64,000 nt of DNA from contig CM022667.1 in NCBI GenBank assembly GCA_012295275.1, forward strand, positions 1,316,443 through 1,380,442, read 5' to 3'. Made by a program: the position numbers and the translations under genes. The DNA is from Chrysomallon squamiferum (lineage: Eukaryota; Mollusca; Gastropoda; Neomphalida; Peltospiridae). The notes below the pieces were generated by a model. The model was not told the DNA's origin. It saw nothing but the letters and a program-made list of their open reading frames with translations, and made no database searches. Of the stretch, positions 12,503-23,441 are shown piece by piece; position 1 is the first letter of the stretch, and every line of letters starts with the position of its first letter.

Positions 12503-15500
12503 TTATAAATAAAGATTTTTACTGTAATATTTTTAAAGGAAAATAATTTTTACAGATATGAAGAGTTCTTACAATGACAGATGAAATCTGTGAGCCACGC
12601 CCTAGAGCTATACCAGACAGTGTCTGTACCGCCAGTCTGGTTGAATTATCAGCAACCATCAGTTTATGGAAACCATAGCAACGAGCTATTGTTATTAGCA
12701 GCTGATTCCTGAAATTAAAAAAAGAAGAAATTTTTGTCATCTTAAAATTAAAATAATCTCCATTTTATTCTGACAATAAAATATTTTTATCTTCAAAAAT
12801 ATTTATTAATAAATATTAAAAATAGGGTTATAGATAATGAATTGATCTTAAAACTGTTAAATTTTTCTACCAAAAATTCTAAAATCAGCAAGCAGAAAAG
12901 ACCATGGTGCTAATAAACACAAAATTATAATTCCAAATAACTGAAATAAGGATTTTTTTATTTTTATTATTATTATTATTTCAGGATGATTTTTTTGTTG
13001 TTGTTGTTGTTGTTTTTGTTTTGTTTTGCTGTTGTTGTTTTCTTTTTTGTTACCTGAGATTTTTAATATATTCTTGTTTAGCAGTAACACTTTTTATGGA
13101 ATTTAATACATCTGTGAGGACTTTGGTTGTTTTTGCTTTTTCAAATTCTTCTTCACCAGTTTTTTTCAATATGTCCCAACAAGGGGGACAACTCTTTTCC
13201 TCAGAGCCCGGCAAATCAAGACCCTAAAAATATTATTCTAAAAATATACTTTCTTATCTCCAACTTAATTTCACAAAGAATATTTTATAATTTCATTAAT
13301 TAGCAGATTAATTTATGTCTGGTATAGACATTTATTTTTAACTTATACTAAAGAACCTTTCCGACAAATGACAAAATTGTTTCAAACTAATGAATAATTT
13401 AATTCTTAATATTTCACAATTCCTTACACTGTAAAATACATATACTATTTTTATAATATAATATCCATTAATAACTTTAACTTCCAAAATAAGCCAAATT
13501 TATTTTGTCATACTGATTGATGATAATAAGAATTACTTGTTCAAGAGAACTCATGTAGCAGGGAAATCCAAAAGATTTCATAAGGGAGATAATCTGCTGA
13601 TTCCTTTCATTTCTTTCAGCAGCAGAAATGGAATGAACACTACCAAGTTCTGAAATATGTATAACACAAATATATCAAATTCTAATTACAAATATTCATA
13701 CTACATTTTCCTAGAATTTTATTTCACCTTATATAAAGTTAGTTTATAAATAAAATTTTTAGACTGTTTTAGTAATGCTGTATTTAATTAATATTTATAT
13801 ATATATATATATTTTTTTTACATTAAAAAACCCCAGTGATTTTTGAAATTATTATTAATCATTTATTATTATTATTATTGTTATTATTTTGATTGCTGTT
13901 GTTAATCATTTATTATTATTATAATTATTATTATTATAAAATAAAAAGAAGTTACCATCAATGTGAACCACACTGGGAATAAACCTCAGTCTTTTATGAG
14001 CTCTGACACTCAATCCCTGAAAATAAATTTCAAAAATACTAAAACCAATCAACACACCTTTGAATTACTGTTTTATCATACAATAAATTATATTATCTGT
14101 TTTAAATTCTGTCTGATGAAGTGATACTTAGCTCTTGTACCAGATGAAGTGATACTTAGTTCTTGTATCAAATGAAATGATACTTAGTTCTTGTATCAAA
14201 TGAAATGATACTTCTTTCTTGTATTAGATGAACTGATACTTATTTCTTGTATCAGATGAAGTGATACTTACCTCTTGTACCAGATAAAGTGATACTTACT
14301 TCTTGTACCAGATAAAGTGATACTTAGTTCTTGTACCAGATGAAGTGATACTTAGTTCTTGTACCAGATGAAGTGATACTTAGCTCTTGTACCAGATAAA
14401 GTGATACTTACTTATTGTACCAGATGAAGTGATACTTAGTTCTTGTACCAGATGAAGTGATACTTACTTCTTGTACCAGATGAAGTGATACTTAGTTCTT
14501 GTACCAGATGAAGTGATACTTACTTCTTGTACCAGATGAAGCAAAGCTGAAGAAGACTGCCCACCAGAAAAAGCTAACAAAACTTGTTCACCATCACGTA
14601 TCAAATGAGACTTGCCAATAGCAGCACGAAACTTGTGAACCACATACACCATAAAACAGTCCCTGAACAAAAAAAAAAAAAAAAAATATTTAAAATGTAT
14701 TTTAAGAATGTAAAAAAAAAAATAATAATAAAAAAAAATTAAATTAAATAAAATTAAAAAAAAAAAAAAAAAAATAATAATAATAATAATAATAATAATA
14801 ATTTACAGTAATACATTTTAAAAACAAAATAAGTAAATAATTAATACTTTTTTTGGAACTGGAGAACACATTGCGCTACTTTGGCTTGTGATCTACAACT
14901 TAAAGGTTGATCTACGACAAAAAAAAAGTATCTACAAAATAAGAGCATGATGAGAAAGGATAATTATATTCCTTTAATAGGAAATATCATTTTATAGTAT
15001 GTAGATAAAAAAATAATAATAAAAAAATGCCTAGACTAAACAAAATAATAATCAAAATAAGCGTGTAGATCACAAATAGCAGTGAACATACTATGCAAAT
15101 GAATCCAGACTAATAATAAAATGATTCTAGCCTAAGGTATAAAATATTTCAATTAATAAAATAAAAACCTTAATTTTAACATTTAAAATTTTTTTTTTTT
15201 AAAATAAGTAAAAAAGAAACAATGAAACATAAGTGAACAAAAATAAATCGTAAAGGAGTGTATGTCTATTTGTGTGTATGCATGCATGTTGGTGTGTGTG
15301 TGTATGTGTATGTGTATGTGTGTGCGTGTGCGTGTGTTATTGTGTGTATGTATGTGGGTGCGCGCGCACTAATTATTAAATATTACATTAACTCACTTGC
15401 AAAAGGCATCATCAACCCTGGTTATTAGCACGGCCTTGTTTTCATGGCATTTCATGCACGTTCGATCAATAGATCTAAAATAAAGTTTAACAGAGCATGA

Positions 15501-15842
15501 ATAATTTTTAATCAGAACAGACACTCATTTCACGGAAAATAAATATAACACATCATTTTTTATTATCTTATTCTAAACTGTCCAAAACTTCAAAATTACC
15601 GGCAATTAAAAACAAAACTCGTATCCTAAATAGTAAAATAGACCGGTTCATGGGATAGCCTGTCTTGTATTTTTGGTTTGGTTCGTATTAGTGTTACTGA
15701 TCCAGTTATTCTACCTTCTAAGATAAACAGAGATTTTAATTTTTGAATATAAAGTTGCCATAATAATTATAATAATTTCATAATACCTGCACACGGGTTT
15801 AGACAGTGGTATGTCAGTTTCATCTTCTAAAACACTACACAT
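8458..15842 (-). CDS. CTU2: Cytoplasmic tRNA 2-thiolation protein 2 (CTU2/NCS2), complete, 15 coding exons
   Basis: Exons (minus strand, in order): 15787-15842, 15397-15474, 14524-14662, 13956-14016, 13537-13649, 13054-13223, 12573-12708, 11798-11847, 11306-11387, 10880-10971, 10374-10437, 9747-9907, 9210-9273, 8758-8816, 8458-8518. They sum to 1386 nt, phases agree at every GT..AG junction, and encode 461 aa. The N-terminus has two CxxC pairs (C25/C28, C44/C47). The degenerate PP-loop SGGQSS is at about 77-82, in the typical AFSGGQSSSALLHLVQE context. Further family blocks are VVHID (~107-111), LALGRG-like IALGRGSQ (~242), DDRHGDVTVVRPVR (~255-268), and C-terminal CxxC pairs 343/346 and 412/415. 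In known systems CTU2 pairs with CTU1 and URM1 to thiolate the wobble uridine (s2 of mcm5s2U) of cytosolic tRNA Lys, Glu and Gln. Length is close to vertebrate homologues. The start MCSVLEDE matches the family N-terminus (human MCQVGEDYG). Confidence 0.95.
9447..9645. repeat. imperfect ~140-bp direct duplication in CTU2 intron 12
   Basis: ATTGGTTTCAAGTTGGTGCA near 9447 recurs as ATTGGTTTCAAATTGGTGCA near 9586. Both copies are followed by a similar CTGTAAAyyTTrAATyrGA stretch. It is an old intronic tandem duplication with no coding content. Confidence 0.7.
10278..10346. repeat. ~40-bp tandem duplication just inside CTU2 intron 11
   Basis: ATATCTCAGAGAATTCTTGT near 10280 and GTATCTCAGAGAACTAGTTG near 10320 are two copies of the same block. 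They lie 30-90 bases downstream of the exon 11 donor (10373) in transcript direction, abutting but not including the splice site. Confidence 0.65.
10816..10887. repeat. 24-bp tandem triplication at the CTU2 exon 10 donor
   Basis: Three consecutive 24-base units lie at 10816-10839, 10840-10863 and 10864-10887. The last contains the real exon 10 end and donor (GTCAG|GTTAGAG on the minus strand). In the two intronic copies the donor position reads GTCAG|ATCAGAG and GTTAC|ATTAGAG, so the GT has become AT. A weaker fourth remnant (AGTCAG|ATTT) follows. Confidence 0.85.
14121..14540. repeat. 28-bp minisatellite, 15 units, built on the CTU2 exon 3 / 5' splice site
   Basis: Fifteen head-to-tail 28-base units run without gaps. 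Each has a GTGATACTTA part (intron side) and a TCTTGTACCAGATGAA part (exon side, encoding HLVQE on the minus strand). Unit 15 (14513-14540) is the genuine exon 3 end with donor GTAAGT. Units 13, 11, 7 and 6 also keep GTAAGT on the minus strand; most others read CTAAGT and have lost the GT. Units 2-5 are the most diverged, and a partial unit precedes at about 14113. Confidence 0.95.
14524..14662 (-). CDS. CTU2: CTU2 coding exon 3 (PP-loop exon)
   Basis: The acceptor is TTCAG|GGACTG and the donor CAAGAA|GTAAGT. It encodes residues 45-91, including the second zinc-type cysteine (C47), the VHKFRAAIGKSHLI helix and the SGGQSS loop. Its last 17 bases and the donor belong to the first unit, in transcript order, of a 28-bp tandem array that continues for 14 more copies into the intron. 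Confidence 0.93.
15787..15842 (-). CDS. CTU2: CTU2 coding exon 1 and start codon
   Basis: ATG is at 15842-15840. The exon encodes MCSVLEDETDIPLSKPVC and ends GCAG|GTATTA in phase 2. The same frame stays open upstream to an ATG at 16097, which would add about 85 residues. That extension is hydrophobic, AT-coded and unlike any CTU2 N-terminus. I therefore chose the internal ATG, which matches the conserved MC-V-ED start. Confidence 0.85.
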
Positions 15843-16110
15843 GTTTATAGAGTAGTTTACGGACTGATCACATGGACATGGAGAGAATAACACATTCGTA
15901 ACATCCGGAAATATAAATCCGACAATGAACGAAGTGAAATTAAACTTTTCATTCAATAAAATTTTCAAAACGAAAATAAACGACAAATAACGAAAGGAAC
16001 CGATGACGCAAAAAATAAAGTAGACAGAGTATTCGACTCTACTAATCACTGGGCCGCCATGAACAAACACCAAAGACTTCCTGAGAGGGCAAAACAAACT
16101 GTAAACAATG
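15843..16110 (-). promoter_or_regulatory. CTU2: CTU2 5' UTR / proximal promoter region
   Basis: This block is less AT-rich than its surroundings. On the minus strand ATGGCGGC (16053-16060) matches the YY1 core that sits just downstream of the start site in many housekeeping genes. CCGGAA (15905-15910 on plus) is an ETS-type core. Transcription starting near 16060-16110 would give a 5' UTR of about 220-270 nt. The ATG in the YY1 core opens a four-codon frame (16060-16046, ending TGA). Motif assignment is inference. Confidence 0.4.
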
Positions 16111-17040
16111 CTACATAAATTAAACGTTCATTTGTTGAACATTTTATCATTTCTGATTCGATCTTAAAAATTAAAAATACTATGTACTGTATGTAATGTG
16201 CTTTAATTAATTATGCAAAAAAACAAAATAATGACAAACACTAAAAAGAAAAAGAAAGAAAAGAAAAGGAAAAAGATATAATCGTAAAACAGCGAAATTC
16301 GATTATAATTGATTAATTTATTGAATTTTTCCATAATCTTTGTCTGATCCAAGTAACTAGTTATTTATTTATTAGTTATTAATTAATAATTAATTAACCT
16401 TTTTGAACGCTGGGGTGGGAAACATTGCCAAACTGTAAAATTCATTTACAAATTATGTCGGATATAAGTTTCAAATAAAATCCATGACCGAATTGTACTG
16501 AATGATTTGGCTGAACGTTACCAAAAGCGTGTGTTTCTTACTCTATAAAAATACCTCAAGATTAAAATCAGAACTGATCATTTAAAACTATTTTATTCAT
16601 ATGTTATTTTGTAACAATTGCAGATGTTGAAATTTACTAATGATTAAATTTTAATGATTAATTTGTTTCGCGAAAGCCTTTACAGCGTGTATGATCCTAA
16701 AAATGACGCCAAATTTTGAGGCTTAACTTATTTTGTAAAAAGAATATCAACATTTTATGACAAATTATGTTTATCTACTGCAAGAACAAAGTGTTTCCAG
16801 AATATTTACACTGAAATCTGAAATAAAATTTACGAAACAGAAAATCACTCGACGTAATTCCTGAAAAAGAAAACACAAAAAACGTACACAGTACGTTCAC
16901 GTTACGGAAGACATTGCTGCTTTCAGTGACGTCCGATCTCTCCCTATAAATACGACGTGAACAATTGACTGACGTGATTTCGACAAATAACTTCGTTGGT
17001 AAAAACACAAAGAGAGTCTGTCCATGTATGTATGATGTGT
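16111..17040. other. intergenic, no gene recognised
   Basis: AT-rich DNA upstream of CTU2. The 97-codon open frame at 16775-17068 has no recognisable domain and runs into the CA repeat. Nothing here is supportable as a gene. Confidence 0.6.
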
Positions 17041-18290
17041 ATATGACACACACAGCATACATACACACTTAGAGACTAACCAAGTTATTTGTCAGTCATA
17101 CACATACACACATACACACATACTTAAACACATACATACATATACACACATAAACATACATCAATACTCACATATATACACACAATCACATAAACAAGTA
17201 CACACAAATATATTATACACAGACACAAACATATACAGACATATACATATGTACACAAATACATGCACACACAGAAAAGCAATTACATATATATACACAC
17301 ACATACACATCCACATACATACACATATACATACAAACATATACATAAACACAGATAAAAACATACATACACATATACACATAAAGCACACACACATACA
17401 TATATATACACAAACACATATACATACACACACATGAATGCATGCAAACATATACAAACTCACATATATATACACAAATAGACACACACAGACATAGATA
17501 CATACACATACATAAACACTCAGATATACACCCACACACTTGCAATCACATATACAGGTACACACACATACAAATACACATACACATACCCACACTCATA
17601 CACAAATGCACACATACATACAAATACACACACAAACAAAAACATGACCACATATGCACATGCACATACATATATTATATACACAAATACACCCACATAC
17701 ATACACATACACATACACATATGTAGAGACATAAATACATACACATGAACACATAGACAAAGAACATATATACACAAATAACACACATATATAAACAGAT
17801 AAACACATACATATAAAGCACACATATGTACATACACATACATCCACACATACACAAATACACATATACATATATACACATACACAAATACATGCATACA
17901 CACACAACACTCACACAAATACACAGCACACACATACACACATGCAAACATACACACACATACATGCAAACATACATGACAAACACATATATACATACAA
18001 ATATATAAACACATATACATAGATGCATACACACATAAATATGCACACATACACACATATATAATATATACTACATACACACACATACATACATATACAC
18101 ACACATATACATACATGTGTGCATACATAAACATATATTTATGATACATGTATGTGTATGTTTGTATTCCTGTATAGGTGTGGGGTATGTGTATCATACA
18201 CATACATGTATGCACATATATCATATATATGTATGTATGTGCCCAAGTGCTGGAAATGTGTATATGTTTGTGTGTGTGTATATGAAATAA
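17041..18290. repeat. ~1.2-kb CA/CATA-rich simple-sequence array
   Basis: Nearly pure ACACAT/ACATAC/ATAC mixtures run from 17041 to about 18120. The composition then inverts to TGTATG/GTGTAT around 18115-18290, so the right end can fold back on the array. Long frames on both strands, up to 234 codons, encode only Cys/Val/Tyr/Met or Thr/His/Ile repeats and are by-products of the repeat. Confidence 0.95.
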
Positions 18291-18339
18291 CTGCTTACTG
18301 TCTTATGAAAGATGGAACATTTTAAAAGTTAAGTTACCT

Positions 18340-18396
18340 AATAAATAAATGAATGAATGAATGAATGAATAAATAAATAAATAAATAAATAAATAA
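18340..18396. repeat. (AATG)n(AAAT)n microsatellite
   Basis: Several AATG tetramers are followed by about seven AAAT tetramers. Shorter (AAAT)n or (TTTA)n arrays recur at 30958-30997, 31620-31650, 41936-41968, 47708-47731 and 52150-52182. Confidence 0.9.
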
Positions 18397-18399
18397 GAA

Positions 18400-19641
18400 T
18401 AATTATCCTAACTCAACATTGTTGTTGGATTCTTGGCAAAAGCAATTCAGAAATCATAAAAAAATATAACACAAACCTTCACTCATTTCATTATTGTATT
18501 TACTTTTGTCAGTATTAGTATCTTTTATACAAACAATAAATTATGAACATTTGAAACCAAATCTGTACTGCATACAGATTTTGTGAATTTCACACTTATG
18601 TGTCACCAACATGGGTAGTAAAGTCACACAATCACACACACCCATGCACACACTCGCCAACCCAGACATACCCACACACATGCACTGGTAGATGAGTGTT
18701 CAGCCAAGAAAGAAAAAATTTCAGCAAATCAAAACAAGAATTAATACAATTTATACTTTTATTACATTTGATCATTGTTCATCTTAAAAATCACAGTGGC
18801 ATAAAAAATAAGGAAATGAGAGACATTATTTGTATGTACATGTGTTGATAAATTGGGATAAACATTAACAAAACTACACAGTCTAAGGGGGATAACAACC
18901 AACAGTTTTAACTGTTTCTTTACAAACAGCAGCAGCCTATTTTAATACACTGCATAGACAGAATCAAAATATGTATGAATGAAAATTATATAAATTACAG
19001 AATAGCAAAAAAAAAAAAAAAAATGTTATTTATAAATCAAATTCACTTTAAAAAAGTCAAACTGAATACATTTTCATTTTTTTTATGAATATGTATTTTT
19101 TCTTTATTCTTATTTTCAATTTTATTCCATTGTTTACTGTTTTTCTTTCTTTCATGTTTTGGGGATGGTTCTTTTCTTTCTATGGCAAAGGATGATGTTA
19201 AAATTATTTTTTGTTTTGTTTTGTTTTGTTTATTTAAATATTTTTATAACATTATTTCACACTGTGATACTACTTGGAAACAGAAAATATTTAAAAAAGT
19301 GTTTTGCTTCCTAAAATAAAACACACAAATTTTAACTAAATAAAGTTCTTACAATACATTATGAAATACACATATGTATAAGCCCAACTTATTGGTTAAC
19401 AAGCATAAGCTGTTTGAACAATGCACTTTGTGAATCTACCTAATTAAATAATAACAGTCATGAAACACTTAAAGCAAATTTATCCTTTTAAATGTCAAAT
19501 GTTTATAACACAAATGTAAAATGATTATTGAAATGAAATTACGAATTAAATAAATGTATAATACTTTACTTAACTGCTAATTTCATAAGAAAATATTTGT
19601 TTAGTTTTGTTTCTAAACTGAGTGTTAATAAAAATGTAAAA

Positions 19642-19676
<35 letters not shown>

Positions 19677-21101
19677 AATAGTAATTTAATAATAAATTTA
19701 AAAATATGAACAATACATTCATTTCAACATTAACTTGGACTCACAATTTTATATGAAGTTTTCTTCCATATTTTAATACATATATCTTTTGTGTTTTTGT
19801 TTTGTAAATATTTTTCAGTATGTAAGATCAATATGACAAGAAAATTCATAGCTAAGAAAGGCTAAAAAAATGATGGTAAATGTCACTGAAACATATTGCT
19901 TGGGTAAGCCACATACCAAAAAGCACACACAACCTTTTGTTGCTATTTACAATTTGCAGAATAATGGCTTTAGATTAAAAACTTAACGATGGAAAATAAA
20001 AAGGTCTAAATATTTTATAAATTGTCTGACTACATGGTAGTCTTAAAGCATTTAAGAATTTGCTTTTAATAAAAAAATATTGAAGTGCATGCATTTCATC
20101 TCAACTGCATCCAAGTGTATTTTTATATGTGTGTGTACAACATGTCTGAAATTGAAATTAAATATGTAACCCATTTTCATTAAAGTATGTCAAGTAAATT
20201 CAATAAATATTCATATTACAATGAGACCTAATTCTTACATTTTTAATATCGTAAACTGGCAAGAAATTGTAAGTGTTAATTAATCAGATGGTTAGTATTT
20301 GTTAATGATATAGACTAGATAATAAAAAAAAATTAAATTTCATCTGGCAGTATAGAGCTAGTGTTAAATTTTAAAGATGGATAAAAAAAAAAAAAAAATT
20401 AACAGCAGAATCCAACAAATAAAATACTTTTAAAATGAGATCACTGAAATTGTGTCTTTCTATAATATCATTTTCTAAAATTTTAGGTATTTACATTTCA
20501 TCATCTCTGCCTCCATTTTCAAGCAGGGATATGAGCGAGTCTATGTGCTTTGTGGTGGAGTAAATGATATGGAATCATAATTTTCACAAAATTGAATCTA
20601 TTAATGGAAATAAAATCAAGTAATTTTTTGTGGAAATATTAAAAAATAATAATAATAATAATAATAACAATAATAATAATAAAATAACAATAATAATAAT
20701 AAAATTTTAAAAAAGGGTATAACAATAATAAAAGAGGTTTTATAATAAAATATTTTTAATACATTGTTGGCTTTTAAAAACATGTATTTTCTTTAACACT
20801 GCTTTTTAAAGTTTTTTTCCTTTTGTTTTTCCTTTTATTTTTAAATTATTCTCCACAGTTAAAAAGTTACAACATTTCATCATAAAAGTTAAGTCACACA
20901 GAAAACAGAATTCTAAAAGTGAAGGAGACAAAAGCTCACTACAAAACAACTGGTTTTGAGAACACAATATGGCAAAAACCAAGACACAGTTATAAACTGT
21001 AGTGAAGACACTGCTGACATACATCTATTTGTAAATTAATTTCAGAAAAGAAGAAAAAAGAAAAGACTACTGAAAATCTGCCAATATTATTATGTATATA
21101 A

Positions 21102-21144
<43 letters not shown>

Positions 21145-21598
21145 TGTAGAAAAAAATAAATGCAAGGCTTCATGTATCCCAATCTGTCTGTTACAATATT
21201 GTAATTTCTGGGGGAGTATTCTATTTAATTAAATTATTATCAACATCACTGTAACAAAATGAAATAATCATTTAGATGTCTACAAAATTTTGGCAATATA
21301 TATATGTATATATATATGTATTTTAGTTTTTTTAATCACCACAGTAAATTTCAACAGTAATGACTGTCTGAACACAACATTTCAGCTTAGAAGTATTCCT
21401 GTCAACATTTTAGCCTCAGAGATACATAAACCTTTTCTTATCACACTCTTCAAAAAATAAACAAGTCAAACTTTCAATCTGTAATACCATCAGTTACTCT
21501 ATTTGATTTTCTTTTTCGACAAAAAATGCAACAGATCTTTTTCCTTCACTCTCATCATTAGAACTAGTTAATGCTCGCTCAGGAAAATTTGTTTGTCT
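18400..21598 (-). other. NEURL2 3' UTR and/or intergenic DNA
   Basis: No coding exon is recognisable. The part next to 21598 must carry the NEURL2 3' UTR. AT-rich DNA, (AAT)n arrays at 19640, 20648 and 21103, and several AATAAA-type signals on both strands prevent choosing a cleavage site. A 72-codon minus-strand frame at 20806-21024 has no known domain. Confidence 0.5.
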
Positions 21599-23387
21599 TC
21601 ATATTTCGTATCTTAAAAACTGCTGGATTTTTTGAGGTAAAGGAAGATGTCCAATATCATCTATTTTTATCCGCTGCAGAATAAGATCTCGGCAAGCGTT
21701 CTGCAGTGATGTGACTGAAAAAATAAAATAAATTAAGGAATAAAATTTTCTGATTAGTTAATATTACAAAGGTATTTTCTAGTTATCTGATGATATTAAA
21801 TAAAACTGCTGGAAATACTGTATGTTTGCATCAACATGTATGTTAGCTCTCACCTATATACATTTTCCAACTGTAACATATTTTTTTTTGTTGCAACTAA
21901 AAGTCAAGTGTTAAAATATCCACACAACAGTACATTCCTAAATCATTTTGTTGTGCTATAAAGTGACTCATGCTGAATGACATCTTTAAACTATGGTTTT
22001 GATATCACAATACATCGATGCTAAATGCGTCTCTACAATCTTAACTTGGTTTGTTGTGCTATACAGTGGCTCTTGCAAATGCTGACTTAAAACTATCCAA
22101 CTTATTTGTTGTTCCAGGATGTGGTAGCCATGCAAAAACAGACTTCATTGTAATTCTAACTTACTCATGGTAGATCTATGCTAACTCACCTCCATACAAC
22201 TGTACAATCCTAACTTGTTTTGTTGTGCCATACACATCAACGACTGCATACAGGGGCCCATGTCTGCAGTCAATCCCAGTCGCAGATGGGCCTTGGTCTT
22301 CCCCATTAATGATAAAATGCATGTCAGCGTAATTGTCTATCGTTTTGTACATAATACCAATTTTACTGCCAACGTCGAACGGCAGAATGCTGTTCCAACT
22401 CTTCATCGAACAGGTTTTTTGAATCTAGACCACGTTGCTGTAGGTGTCCCAGTGGCAGCAGCATGCTGCGATTGACGGTTCCGCGCGGCGTGTGAATCAC
22501 CTCCGAATCGCCGAGAATTGATCTGTACGGCTCCGTGTGTTCAGTCTGCTGATTGTAATCGCACACTTTGTTATGTGTCTTTGTCACTGCATATATCCAT
22601 GACTTGCCCATGTTGGCGAGGTCCGGCAAAGCGTACTGCGGCAGTTCGAACCGGTCGCTAGGGTCAAGCTGGGTCAGCCCCACGCGGAGGTGACCACTCC
22701 ACCCTCTTTCGTTCTTTTCTATCTCGATGAGGAAGATTTCTCCCGGTTTTAAAGGCTTCTCGCTGAATGTCAGTGCATGTGCAAAACTTGTTACCCGAAA
22801 GGCTACCATATTGTCCTGGGACAGAGATATGTTCTGCCCATGGTACGGGTGAAACCTCGTCACTGGTAACTTGGCTGAAAATTGATAAAACAAATATTTA
22901 AATACAAACACAGTAAAACTGAGTGAAGAAATCAAGAGTTAAATACAAGTAAAAATAAAAATTTAAAAAGCAGAAAAAGAAAGGCAAATTATATTTAAAA
23001 AAATTAAATAAATCTCAAAGTAAGTTCTTGATATGTTCATAAAATATAAATATATCTTAAAATGATTTACGTTTTATAGAAATAAAATTGTAAATGGGCA
23101 CAATTCAGCATCTGTTTTTTTTTGTTGTTGTTTTTTTTTGATCATGGAATAAATATTATAACATCATAATATATATTTCCAAGATAAAACAAAATTAACT
23201 TTTCATAAATTTTTAAGTTGTGTGATTTTATTAATTAAATTAAGTTTCAAATTTCAGTTCAAGAATATACAGAAAGGTTACAAATGTAGAATACATATTT
23301 ACTCATTGTATTTTTGTAGACAAGTGTCTTAATAATTCTAGACTTTCACATCAAAGGACAACAACAACTCTTACAAATAGAATCCAT
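21599..23387 (-). CDS. NEURL2: Neuralized-like protein 2 (NHR + SOCS box), 3 coding exons, with an apparent single-base frameshift
   Basis: Coding exons: 23375-23387 (MDSI plus one base), 22190-22874, 21599-21714. Together they are 814 nt, one more than a multiple of three; a frame-corrected product would be about 270 aa (human NEURL2 is 285). The large exon encodes an NHR domain: TRFHPYHGQN, FAHALTFSEKPLKPGEIFLIEIE, GWSGHLRVGLTQLDP, LPDLANMGKSWIYAVTKTHN, then in the shifted frame ADMHFIINGEDQGPSATG and PLYAVVDVYGTTKQVRIVQL. The last exon encodes a SOCS box (SLQNACRDLIL...LPLPQKIQQFLRYE). Vertebrate NEURL2 (Ozz) is a substrate adaptor of a cullin-5 E3 ligase; that role here is inference. The frame must jump by +1 between 22424 and 22366, near a run of six A (minus strand, 22415-22420). 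Confidence 0.85.
21927..22233. repeat. degenerate duplications of the NEURL2 exon end inside its last intron
   Basis: The exon segment at 22197-22230 (ACTGTACAATCCTAACTT followed by GTTTTGTTGTGCCATAC) has two imperfect intronic copies. One is at 22035-22064 (ACAATCTTAACTTGGTTTGT then TGTGCTATAC). The other is at 21927-21960 (ACAGTACATTCCTAAATCAT then TTTGTTGTGCTATA). In the intronic copies the donor equivalent is destroyed. Confidence 0.6.
22190..22874 (-). CDS. NEURL2: NEURL2 large exon encoding the NHR domain; frame broken inside
   Basis: The acceptor is TTTTCAG|CCAAG and the donor TATGGAG|GTGAGT. The first part stays in one frame through HTPRGTVNRSMLLPLG and LQQRGLDSKNLFDE, then meets a stop at 22365-22363. 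The conserved continuation (KSWNSILPFDVGSKIGIMY, then IINGEDQGP) is in the next frame, whose own upstream stop is at 22427-22425. Removing one base from the six-A run joins the two frames. Both halves are otherwise well conserved and have no other disruption. That favours a sequencing or assembly error, or a very recent mutation, over an old pseudogene. Confidence 0.85.
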
Positions 23388-23441
23388 GATGTACGCGGGA
23401 ATTTCATTATTCCATTGCAGGAACATTGATGATCAGGATAC
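23375..23441 (-). CDS. NEURL2: NEURL2 first coding exon (5' UTR plus MDSI)
   Basis: An acceptor-like TTTTTTAG precedes 23441 and the donor ATTT|GTAAGA follows 23375. Only the last 13 bases (23375-23387) are coding: MDSI plus T, which joins CC of the next exon to give Ser. The rest is 5' UTR and contains stops in frame. At least one further non-coding exon should lie to the right, somewhere before SEH1L, but I cannot locate it. Confidence 0.65.

Noticed and set aside
14121-14540. 28-bp repeats resembling a CRISPR array
   Set aside because: The unit length is CRISPR-like, but copies are directly contiguous with no spacers, and the array overlaps a eukaryotic exon end.
17161-18224. Open frames up to 234 codons on both strands
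   Set aside because: They encode only Cys/Val/Tyr/Met or Thr/His/Ile repeats produced by the CA/CATA simple-sequence array.
22413-22425. A AAA AAC slippery heptamer as a -1 programmed frameshift site in NEURL2
   Set aside because: It fits the -1 consensus, but the needed shift is +1. A -1 slip leads to a TGA within four codons, so homopolymer length error is simpler.
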